Below, one piece after another: positions 56,368 through 64,000 of a DNA stretch of 64,000 bases. The DNA lies in NCBI GenBank assembly GCA_017984635.1, contig JAGNZC010000008.1, forward strand, positions 1-64,000, written 5' to 3'. The translations under genes and the position numbers were made by a program. The notes below the pieces were generated by a model, which saw only the letters and a list, made by a program, of their open reading frames with translations, ran no database searches and was not told where the DNA came from. Source of the DNA: Crocinitomicaceae bacterium (GTDB lineage: Bacteria > Bacteroidota > Bacteroidia > Flavobacteriales_D > Crocinitomicaceae). How positions within the stretch are numbered: position 1 is the first letter of the stretch; each line of letters opens with the position of its first letter.

Positions 56368-57582
56368 TTAATCTTCTTGATCTTGTTCAATAGAATCTGA
56401 ATCTTTCGTTAATTTATGTAGTCTTTTAGTTCCATCATAAATTGAAAATTTTCGGAAACTACATTCCAATTCACCATTGTATAATTTAATTTTTCGATCT
56501 GGACGTAAACCAATTGACTTAAAACCAGGCTCAGAAGCTGAAATAATCCAACAATCAAATCCTTTCATTTCATTTTTCATCCAATTCCCTAATCCTTCAT
56601 ACAGTTCTTCGATATTGTCTCCCATTCTTTCCCCATAAGGAGGATTTGAAAGCACGACACCCTTTTCATCAGGACATTTTACTTCTTCAAAAGAATGAAC
56701 GGCTGTCTCAACAAAACGACCAATTGGCAATGCTCTAAGGTTACGTCTTGTTTTCGTTACCATCTCATCACTGCTATCCGAACCAATAATACGGCAAGGC
56801 AAAGCAGTAACTCTTTTTTTAACTGCATTCTCATAAATTTCTTCCCACATAGCATCGTCGTAATTCGCAAAATTCTTAAATGCATAATGCTGACGTTCCA
56901 TATTAGAAGGTATTCCAACAGCCAACATTGCGGCTTCAATTAACAAGGTTCCAGAACCACAAAACGGGTCAATAAATGTCGATTTTCTGTCCCATCCCGA
57001 CAAGCGAATTAATCCTGCAGCAACTACTTCGTTTAAAGGTGCTTCACCAGCTGATTGACGGTAACCTCTTTGAAACAAAGGTAAACCACTTGTATTCAAA
57101 GAAATTGTTACTGTTGAATTATTGATGTATAAATCAATGACAACTTGTGGAGATTTGGTATTGATATCTGGTCGATTTCCATCTAGATTTCTGAACGTAT
57201 CAACAATAGCATCTTTCACCAATAAAAAAGGAAATTGAGAATGTTTAAAGAAATCTGAAAAAATTGCTCCTTTCACAACAAATGTTTTGTCAACTGAAAA
57301 ATAGTTTGGCCATTTAATATCCATACATTTTTTATACAATTCATCTTCATGACGAATTGTAAATTGTTTCAATTCAACTAAAATTGAAATCGCACATCTA
57401 ACATGTAAATTCAAGAAGTAAACATCACGCCAAGAACCTTTAACTTGAACAGCACGATTTAATACAAGTACTTCTTCGAATCCTAATTCGTTCAACTCTT
57501 CCGATAATACTTGCTCCAAACCATAAAATGTTTTGAGTGTAATCGTCATTAACTGTTCTTTACTTTTTAATTCTTCTTTCAT
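56368..57582 (-). CDS. THUMP-domain class I SAM-dependent RNA methyltransferase (RlmL/Trm14-like)
   Basis: The protein (404 residues from the ATG at 57582) has an N-terminal THUMP domain (about 50-165, RNA binding) and a UPF0020/RlmL-type methyltransferase domain. DPFCGSGTLLIEAA near 204-217 is the SAM motif, followed by SNPPYGERMG near 289-298, the NPPY base-methylation motif. It probably makes m2G in 23S rRNA or tRNA. The start is uncertain: an ATG at 57624 is also in frame but would overlap the promoter of the divergent patatin gene, and an ATG at 57549 would be shorter. It shares the terminator with gltA. Confidence 0.85.
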   Translation of the reverse strand: MKEELKSKEQLMTITLKTFYGLEQVLSEELNELGFEEVLVLNRAVQVKGSWRDVYFLNLHVRCAISILVELKQFTIRHEDELYKKCMDIKWPNYFSVDKTFVVKGAIFSDFFKHSQFPFLLVKDAIVDTFRNLDGNRPDINTKSPQVVIDLYINNSTVTISLNTSGLPLFQRGYRQSAGEAPLNEVVAAGLIRLSGWDRKSTFIDPFCGSGTLLIEAAMLAVGIPSNMERQHYAFKNFANYDDAMWEEIYENAVKKRVTALPCRIIGSDSSDEMVTKTRRNLRALPIGRFVETAVHSFEEVKCPDEKGVVLSNPPYGERMGDNIEELYEGLGNWMKNEMKGFDCWIISASEPGFKSIGLRPDRKIKLYNGELECSFRKFSIYDGTKRLHKLTKDSDSIEQDQED

Positions 57583-57611
57583 TTTTTTATCCTTCACGTG
57601 TGAAATACTCT

Positions 57612-57619
57612 TATTTTTG
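57612..57619 (+). promoter_or_regulatory. -7 box of the patatin-barrel gene
   Basis: TATTTTTG matches TAnnTTTG and ends 15 bases before the TTG start at 57635. Confidence 0.55.
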
Positions 57620-57634
57620 TACAAAAGAACGAAT

Positions 57635-59923
57635 TTGAAATCAATTATTCAGTATATTCTTTTAATCTATTGCTTTTGCAGTACAATTTCTTTTGGTCAA
57701 CAAAAGATTGGAATTGTTTTAAGTGGTGGTGGTGCGGCTGGTTTAGCCCACATCGGCGTATTGAAAGCTTTGGAAGAAAAAGGAATTCCTATCGATTACA
57801 TTACTGGTACTTCTGCTGGTGCGTTAACAGGCGCGATGTATGCTTCTGGTTATAGTCCAAAAGAAATTGAAGCATATGTACTAAGCAATGAATTTCAATT
57901 AATGACAAAAGGGAAATTAAAAGAAAATCAACGATTTTATTACAAAGAAGAAGATCAAAACGCAAGTTTGATTGACTTATCATTTAATATTGATACGAAT
58001 CTATTAAAATCATTACCTACAAATGTAATCCGATCATCATATTTAGATTTTGAAATGATGCGTATTTTTTCAGCAACTAGTGCATCTTGTAAAAATGATT
58101 TCAACCAACTTTTTGTACCTTTTAGATGCATAGCTTCAGATATTAGTGCTAAAAAAAGCATTGTGTTATCTAATGGCAATTTAAATGAAGCTGTTCGTGC
58201 GTCTATGACATATCCTTTTTATTTTTCACCAATAAGCATAGATGGCAAATTATTGTTTGATGGTGGCCTTTACAATAATTTTCCAGCACTTGAAATTTGC
58301 AATGAATTCAAACCAGATTTTGTAATTGGCAGTAATGTTTCTAGTAATGCTTCTGCTCCTTCTGAAAACGATTTACTAAGTCAAGTTACGAATATGTTGG
58401 TTTACAATTCTAATTATTCTATACCGTGTGATTCAAACATTCTAATTGAACCAAAAATCGAGATTGGAACATTCGAATTTGAAAAGGTAAAATTGGCAAT
58501 CAAAGCGGGTTACGACGCCACAATTGCCTTGATGGACTCGATAAGTTTGAAAATTACTAGACGAATCAGTTTAGAAGAATTGACTGCAAAAAGAACTGTC
58601 TTCAAAGCACGGATTAATACGTTAAAAATCACTTCAATTACCAACAATTTTGATCGAAAAAAAGATTTAAGTTATGCTCGAAAATCTATGATTCGTCAAC
58701 TAAAAAATGAAAAAATTGATTTATTAAAACTTGAGAAACGTTATTTTAGGTTGGATGCAACACCACAAATTGATTTCACTTATCCAACATTAACATTAAA
58801 ACCAGATAGCACCTACAATCTAAATTTAAACATTCGCAAAGCAAAAGATTTCAAACTCGAAATAGGTGGACATTTTTCTTCCAGAGCAGTCAATACTGGC
58901 TACATCGGTTTAACCTACAAAAATTTAGGAAAGACAGCTTATTCCGCTCACGGAGAAGCCTATTTTGGGAAATTCTATGGCTCTTTGAAAACCAATTTCA
59001 ATATTGAAATTCCATCTACAATTCCTGTTTCTGCTTCCGCGTATTTCGTTTTAAATCGTTGGGACTATTTCAATAATTTCGCAACCTTTTTCGAAGAAGT
59101 TAAACCTTCATTTTTAATACAAAATGAAATGTATTATGGTGTTAGCTTTAAAAACCCAATTACTAATTCTACTAAAAGCACATTGAACTTTAAAATTTTT
59201 AACCTGGAAGATGATTATTACCAAAATCAAAACTTCACAAACAAAGACACTTCTGATATTACCTATTTTGATGGTCAATCAGTATCATGGGAATTCACCA
59301 GTAATACATTAAATAAAAAACAATTTGCCAATAGAGGACATTATTTTCATTTTAAAATAAACTACATAAATGGAGCTGAAAAAACAATCCTTGGTTCACT
59401 ATCTAATTCAAATACAGAAATTAGAAAAAACCATAATTGGTTGAGTCTAGAATCAGAAATTCAAAAATTCATCTTAAATCTTAACCATTTTCACCTTGGG
59501 ATTCATGCAGCTGGAGCTTTCAATACACATTATTTATTTTCAAATTATACTGCAACGTTATTAACCTTGCCAAATTTTGCTTTATTACCTGATGCCCAAA
59601 CTTTTTTCTTGAAAGAGTTTAGGTCACCACAATACGTTGGAGCAGGATTAAACATGGTGTATTCAATAAAACGAAACATTGATTTTCGTATAGATGCATA
59701 TATTTTCCAACCTTTAATCATGTTAAGCGAAAAGAATGATGGTGTTCCTTATTTAGGAAAAGTAGACAATATTACTTCATTTATGGGTGACGCAACGTTA
59801 ATTTATCACTCTCCAATAGGTCCTGTTCGACTTACGCTCAACTATTTTGAAAAACAATCCAATCCATTTTACTTTCAACTAAGTTATGGGTACGTCATCT
59901 TTAATAAAAAAGCAATACGATGA
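57635..59923 (+). CDS. Patatin-like phospholipase with outer-membrane beta-barrel (PlpD-like), TTG start
   Basis: I start the gene at the TTG at 57635 because it follows a promoter box by 15 bases and gives a clean signal peptide (KSIIQYILLIYCFCSTISFG); no ATG exists between it and the conserved core. The 762-residue protein has a patatin domain (about 24-230) with the oxyanion loop GGGAAG at 31-36, the nucleophile Ser60 in GTSAG and Asp209 in DGGLYNN. A long C-terminal region (about 350-762) is rich in alternating strands and resembles a BamA/Omp85-type barrel. Such proteins place a phospholipase A domain at or through the outer membrane. Its stop overlaps the VOC gene start as ATGA. Confidence 0.85.
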   Translation: MKSIIQYILLIYCFCSTISFGQQKIGIVLSGGGAAGLAHIGVLKALEEKGIPIDYITGTSAGALTGAMYASGYSPKEIEAYVLSNEFQLMTKGKLKENQRFYYKEEDQNASLIDLSFNIDTNLLKSLPTNVIRSSYLDFEMMRIFSATSASCKNDFNQLFVPFRCIASDISAKKSIVLSNGNLNEAVRASMTYPFYFSPISIDGKLLFDGGLYNNFPALEICNEFKPDFVIGSNVSSNASAPSENDLLSQVTNMLVYNSNYSIPCDSNILIEPKIEIGTFEFEKVKLAIKAGYDATIALMDSISLKITRRISLEELTAKRTVFKARINTLKITSITNNFDRKKDLSYARKSMIRQLKNEKIDLLKLEKRYFRLDATPQIDFTYPTLTLKPDSTYNLNLNIRKAKDFKLEIGGHFSSRAVNTGYIGLTYKNLGKTAYSAHGEAYFGKFYGSLKTNFNIEIPSTIPVSASAYFVLNRWDYFNNFATFFEEVKPSFLIQNEMYYGVSFKNPITNSTKSTLNFKIFNLEDDYYQNQNFTNKDTSDITYFDGQSVSWEFTSNTLNKKQFANRGHYFHFKINYINGAEKTILGSLSNSNTEIRKNHNWLSLESEIQKFILNLNHFHLGIHAAGAFNTHYLFSNYTATLLTLPNFALLPDAQTFFLKEFRSPQYVGAGLNMVYSIKRNIDFRIDAYIFQPLIMLSEKNDGVPYLGKVDNITSFMGDATLIYHSPIGPVRLTLNYFEKQSNPFYFQLSYGYVIFNKKAIR

Positions 59924-60984
59924 ATAAAATTATTTGTGGAATACAACAAATGGGAATTGGTGTTCCAAATGTGCAAGAAATTTGGAAATGGTATCGAACG
60001 AATTTAGGTATCAATATTAGCGTATTCGAAGAAGCTGCAGAAGCACCATTAATGATAAATTATACTGGTGGAAAAGTTCAAGCTAGAACTGCAACTCTCG
60101 CCTTGAGTATGGAAGGCGGTGGTGGATTTGAAATTTGGCAATTCACAAGTAGAAACACAGAAAAGGCTTTAAACCCAATAAAATTAGGAGATTACGGTTT
60201 GTTTTCATGCAAAATAAAATCTCGTGATGTAGTCAAAAGTTATGCGTTTTTCAAAGCAAATAATGTTAGCATCTTAGGAGAAATTACAGTTAATCAAATT
60301 GGAAAAAAATCGTTTTTTATTCAGGATCCAAATGGAAATATCTTCCAAATAGTTGAGGGAAGAGGTTTTTTCAAAGACACGAAACATCCATCCTATTGTG
60401 GAGGTGTAGCAGGAAGTATTATAGGAGTTAGTGATATCGATCAATCCATTCATTTGTATAAAGACATTTTAGGGTACTCAATGATCGAAGTTGAAGAAAC
60501 AGGAACAATTGAAAATTACCAAGCACTTGCTCCAGCATCAAAAACATTTAGAAGGGTTATATTAGCTCATCCAGAGCAACGTAAAGGACCTTTTGCTAAA
60601 TTATTAGGGCCGACTGAAATTGAATTAGTTCAAGCCACTGATTCGACCAATCACAACAAAATTTTTGAAAATCGTTTTTGGGGAGATTGGGGTTTTATTC
60701 ACCTTTGTTTTGATATTCAAGGAATGGATGCCTTGAAAAAAGAATGTGAAGAAAACAACTATCCTTTCACGGTTGATAGTGCAGATACTTTTGACATGGG
60801 TGATGCTGGAGGACGTTTCTCATACATAGAAGATAGAGACGGTACTTTAATTGAATTTGTTGAGACACACAAAGTTCCCATACTAAAAAAATTAGGCTGG
60901 TATATCAACTTAAAAAATAGAAAACCCGGTAAACACCTTCCAAATTTTATTTTGAATGCAATGGGTTTGAACAAAGTAAAGTGA
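59920..60984 (+). CDS. Tandem VOC (glyoxalase/dioxygenase-fold) protein
   Basis: The 354-residue protein has two vicinal-oxygen-chelate modules. The first (about 8-150) includes MGIGVPNVQEIWKWY and FFIQDPNGNIFQIVEG; the second (about 160-320) includes SIIGVSDIDQSIHLYKDIL and YIEDRDGTLIEFVETHK. Possible metal ligands include the His in WGFIHLCF and the Glu in LIEFVE. It could be a lactoylglutathione-lyase or ring-cleaving dioxygenase relative; the reaction is not predictable. The start overlaps the patatin stop by 4 bases, so the two are translationally coupled. Confidence 0.82.
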   Translation: MNKIICGIQQMGIGVPNVQEIWKWYRTNLGINISVFEEAAEAPLMINYTGGKVQARTATLALSMEGGGGFEIWQFTSRNTEKALNPIKLGDYGLFSCKIKSRDVVKSYAFFKANNVSILGEITVNQIGKKSFFIQDPNGNIFQIVEGRGFFKDTKHPSYCGGVAGSIIGVSDIDQSIHLYKDILGYSMIEVEETGTIENYQALAPASKTFRRVILAHPEQRKGPFAKLLGPTEIELVQATDSTNHNKIFENRFWGDWGFIHLCFDIQGMDALKKECEENNYPFTVDSADTFDMGDAGGRFSYIEDRDGTLIEFVETHKVPILKKLGWYINLKNRKPGKHLPNFILNAMGLNKVK

Positions 60985-61037
60985 TTTTTCTGTAGCGATT
61001 ATTGATTTAACCGACAATTCAATCTACTTTTTTATCG

Positions 61038-61045
61038 TATATTTG
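61038..61045 (+). promoter_or_regulatory. -7 box of the DUF4249-like lipoprotein gene
   Basis: TATATTTG matches TAnnTTTG and ends 38 bases before the ATG at 61084. Confidence 0.45.
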
Positions 61046-61083
61046 AATCCTTGCAAATTGTACATTATTTTTAAACAAGCCAG

Positions 61084-62187
61084 ATGAAACATTTTTTTCT
61101 TTTCTTGACATTAATTTTAGGATTATCAACACTTCAGTCGTGTAATGAAAAAATCGATTTGTCAGGTGGATTTGAAGAAACAGCCATTGTTTATGGATTA
61201 TTAAATCAAGCTGATTCTGTTCAATTTATCCGAATAAACAGAGCTTTTATTGGTCCTGGAAGCGCATTAGATATTGCACAAATTGCAGATTCAAATTATT
61301 TTAATCAAATTGACGCAACAATTTCTGAAGTTTTAAATGGTGTTGTAACACGTCAATGGACATTAAACGACACAATTATTGAAAATAAAGACGAAAGCGG
61401 TGTGTTTTTTGCTCCTAATCAGAAATTATATTACTTCAATACTCCATTATCAGCTGCTTTGAATAAAAACGCTACATACAAATTAAAAGCCATTGTCAAC
61501 AATGGTGCATTTGAAATTACTTCTGAGACAAAATTAGTATCTGGATTAACATCACCTTTGGCTTCCGATTTTTACAAATTTGAATTTGCGGAAAACCCTC
61601 ATAACTTTTTACAACGTACTTTTAGTTTTTCTTCAGGAAACGCAGCTATAGCGAATGTTACATTAAATGTTAAATTTTTAGAATTTACATCTAATTCAGT
61701 AAGTACTACTAAAACATTCAAATGGAAGATTGGTGAATCTGTTGCTAATCCAAATTCAACTTCACCAATGAAATTCCCTGTAAATGGCCAAATTTTTTAT
61801 GAATTATTACACCAAAATATCACTCAAAATCCTTCCATTATTAAACGTAATTTATATTCAATTACTTCAGTAATAACTGGAGGAAGCGATGATCTTTACA
61901 AATACATGCTATTGAATCAGCCTGCCTCTTCTTTGACCCAAAGTAAACCATCCTTTACGAATTTAAAAGCAACAAATGGTAAAAAAGTAATTGGGTTATT
62001 TACATCTCGCTTCACTATTTACAATGAAAAATTCTTTGTAAACAACAGCATAGAGCCAATTATTGCAAATTTCCAAATGATGACTACCTACTCTATTGAA
62101 GAAATGTGTAGAGGAATTATCACTGGAAATGATCTATTTTGCAGTCAACACGTTGCTGACATCAATAAACAATATCACTGTAATTAA
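61084..62187 (+). CDS. DUF4249-like lipoprotein
   Basis: The 367-residue protein has a lipoprotein signal ending in LQSC (Cys20) and a beta-rich mature part. The opening (FEETAIVYGLLNQADSVQFIRINRAF) and the end with paired Cys (MCRGIITGNDLFCSQH) recall DUF4249 proteins, which in Bacteroidota often accompany TonB receptors. No TonB receptor gene adjoins it here. It lies 33 bases before priA and may be cotranscribed with it. Function unknown. Confidence 0.7.
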   Translation: MKHFFLFLTLILGLSTLQSCNEKIDLSGGFEETAIVYGLLNQADSVQFIRINRAFIGPGSALDIAQIADSNYFNQIDATISEVLNGVVTRQWTLNDTIIENKDESGVFFAPNQKLYYFNTPLSAALNKNATYKLKAIVNNGAFEITSETKLVSGLTSPLASDFYKFEFAENPHNFLQRTFSFSSGNAAIANVTLNVKFLEFTSNSVSTTKTFKWKIGESVANPNSTSPMKFPVNGQIFYELLHQNITQNPSIIKRNLYSITSVITGGSDDLYKYMLLNQPASSLTQSKPSFTNLKATNGKKVIGLFTSRFTIYNEKFFVNNSIEPIIANFQMMTTYSIEEMCRGIITGNDLFCSQHVADINKQYHCN

Positions 62188-62220
62188 TCATTGATAAGGA
62201 ACTTTTTGTACCTTTAAAAA

Positions 62221-64000
62221 ATGTCCGAAAGAGTTACCTATTTTGTCCGTGTAATACTTCCCGTTCCAATTCATAAGGAATTTACTTATCGTGTACCTTT
62301 TGAATTAAACAATCAACTTCAAATTGGAGTTCGGGTTATCGTTCCTTTTGGAAAATCAAAATTATTGACTGGGATCATTACAGAAATCAATGAAACACCT
62401 CCAACAGATTATCAAGCAAAATACATAGATTTAATTTTAGATGATGCACCCATCATTACGAAAGAACAATATGCATTTTGGCAATGGATTTCAAGTTATT
62501 ACATGGCTCCAATTGGTGATGTAATGAATGCTGCGTTGCCTGCAAATTTAAAACTAGCAAGTGAAACAACCATTGTCATTCATCCAGACTTTGATCCTGC
62601 AAATAATACCTTAGATGAAAGAGAACAAGAGATTCTTGAATTAGTTGAAATTAAAGAAGCCATCGATTTAAAAGAAATTGCTGAAATCATTGGTATCAAA
62701 ACAATTCAACCCATCATCAAAAAAATGATGGAAAAAAGAATTATTATTTCAAAAGAAGAGATTAACGATAAATTCACACCGAAAACTGCACAATTCATTC
62801 GAATAAATTCTTCATTAAGCGAAGATGAATTACACGATCACATCACACGATTAGAACACAAAAAAGGCAGTGAAAAACAGTTAAATGCACTTTTACATGT
62901 ATTAAAGCGTACTACAATTGAAGGAAATGATAATGAACCTATTTTAAAGAAGGATTTAGTGGATGCTGGAATTTCTGCTTCTACACTTCAAACATTGGAA
63001 AAAAAAGGCATTATAACACAAAATAGAATTCAAATTTCCCGCTTTGCACAGACAGAAAAAGAACAATTTACGTTTAAAAATTTATCCAACGAACAAGCTG
63101 AAGCTTTAAAAGAAATCAATACCAACTTCGATCAACACACTACAACATTATTACATGGAGTAACAGGTTCTGGTAAAACAGAAATCTATGTGCAACTAAT
63201 TCAAGAACAATTAGATCTAGGTAAACAAGTACTCTTTTTACTGCCTGAAATTGCTTTAACAACACAATTAATCCAACGTTTATCTGCCTATTTCGGCGAT
63301 TTAGTTGGCGTTTATCATTCCAAATTCAACCAAAATGAACGCGTTGAAATCTGGAGTCATGTTTTAACGAATAACCCTTCTCGTTTTAGAATTATACTTG
63401 GCGCTCGATCGGCTGTATTTCTTCCATTTAAAGCTTTGGGATTAATCATTGTTGATGAAGAACATGAAACAAGTTTTAAACAATTCGATCCTTCTCCAAG
63501 ATACAATGCCAGAGACGCTGCGATTGTTTTAGGTCATCTTTACAAAGCAAAAATCTTATTGGGTTCAGCAACTCCTTCATTGGAAACTTATTACAATGCA
63601 AAGCAAGGGAAATATGGCATAGTAAATCTGAATTCACGTTTTGGAGGACTTCAAATGCCTGAGATATTATGTGCAGATGTAAAAAAAGAACGTCGTCAAA
63701 AAAGCATGCAATCGCATTTTACCAATTTTCTAGTTGAAAACATGCGTGAAGCTTTGAATCAACAGGAACAAATTATCTTGTTTCAAAACAGAAGAGGTTA
63801 TACCCCACTTTGGAGCTGTGAAATTTGTAATTGGACACCTAAATGTAAACATTGTGACGTTTCTTTAACCTATCACAAACATTCAAACACACTAAAATGT
63901 CATTATTGTAGTTTCACTACACCTCCAGTTGGTTCATGCGCATCTTGTGGGTCGAACAGGATTAAAATGGTTGGATTTGGTACTGAAAAAATTGAAGATG
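62221..64000 (+). CDS. priA: Primosomal protein N' (PriA helicase), partial at right edge
   Basis: PriA restarts stalled replication forks. The first 593 codons are present from the ATG at 62221, about three quarters of a usual PriA; the frame stays open to the window end. The N-terminal DNA-binding domain (about 1-105, RVTYFVRVILPVPIHKEFTY) precedes the helicase with Walker A HGVTGSGKTE near 312-321 and the DEEH box at Asp412. A zinc-binding cysteine set begins at Cys533 (CEICNWTPKC, then CKHC, CHYC and CASC). No exact promoter box lies just upstream. Confidence 0.95.
   Translation, partial: MSERVTYFVRVILPVPIHKEFTYRVPFELNNQLQIGVRVIVPFGKSKLLTGIITEINETPPTDYQAKYIDLILDDAPIITKEQYAFWQWISSYYMAPIGDVMNAALPANLKLASETTIVIHPDFDPANNTLDEREQEILELVEIKEAIDLKEIAEIIGIKTIQPIIKKMMEKRIIISKEEINDKFTPKTAQFIRINSSLSEDELHDHITRLEHKKGSEKQLNALLHVLKRTTIEGNDNEPILKKDLVDAGISASTLQTLEKKGIITQNRIQISRFAQTEKEQFTFKNLSNEQAEALKEINTNFDQHTTTLLHGVTGSGKTEIYVQLIQEQLDLGKQVLFLLPEIALTTQLIQRLSAYFGDLVGVYHSKFNQNERVEIWSHVLTNNPSRFRIILGARSAVFLPFKALGLIIVDEEHETSFKQFDPSPRYNARDAAIVLGHLYKAKILLGSATPSLETYYNAKQGKYGIVNLNSRFGGLQMPEILCADVKKERRQKSMQSHFTNFLVENMREALNQQEQIILFQNRRGYTPLWSCEICNWTPKCKHCDVSLTYHKHSNTLKCHYCSFTTPPVGSCASCGSNRIKMVGFGTEKIED

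Overview
The window is AT-rich chromosomal DNA (roughly one third G+C) from a member of the Bacteroidota, most likely order Flavobacteriales. The evidence is the repeated promoter box TAnnTTTG typical of Bacteroidota sigma factors, the type IX secretion (T9SS) C-terminal sorting domains, a CarboxypepD-like TonB receptor, Bacteroidota families such as DUF1573, DUF5686, DUF5522, DUF1599 and BT_3928, and the lack of clear Shine-Dalgarno sequences. A Fluviicola/Crocinitomix-like genus is possible, but I cannot fix the genus by eye. No rRNA, tRNA, insertion sequence, prophage or CRISPR array was seen. Almost all of the window is ordinary core genome with short intergenic gaps.

Layout: (1) 1-5448, minus: an operon DUF1599 - BT_3928-like redox membrane protein - tpiA - prmA - unknown secreted protein (cut by the left edge), with folP divergent from it. 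(2) 6409-13980: PLP deaminase, DUF5522, acyltransferase, unknown anchored protein, cbs plus a cytosolic BtuF-like receptor, and a long MORN-repeat protein. (3) 14186-20769: dinB/terC, uvrB, elbB, pckA. (4) 20853-28640, minus: DUF5686 protein, then a PIG-V-like mannosyltransferase / yigZ / M42 peptidase / corA operon, and dnaA. (5) 28982-36923: thioesterase, ureohydrolase, lipoproteins, transglutaminase-like protein, CAP protein, DUF1573 pair, def, gtrA, ruvX, dapD. (6) 37037-43162: a complete TetR-regulated RND efflux operon with a visible operator. (7) 43298-44689: lpd. (8) 44753-52253, minus: a five-gene operon encoding a lamin-tail T9SS protein, a TonB-dependent receptor, a T9SS-secreted endonuclease I and a 5'-nucleotidase split over two genes. 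(9) 52674-64000: DPP-IV peptidase, gltA, THUMP methyltransferase, patatin-barrel protein, double-VOC protein, DUF4249-like lipoprotein, and priA (cut by the right edge).

The most system-like locus is region 8. Its parts can be read as an extracellular DNA degradation and nucleotide/phosphate scavenging pathway: secreted nuclease and lamin-tail protein outside, a TonB receptor with no SusD partner in the outer membrane, and a split 5'-nucleotidase whose two halves carry different export signals. Other points worth a second look are an exact 24-bp near-palindrome present twice in intergenic DNA 12 kb apart, three genes whose promoter box ends exactly 4 nt before the start codon (probable leaderless mRNAs), a strong TetR operator, a TTG-started patatin gene, and a hairpin that may end a small RNA.
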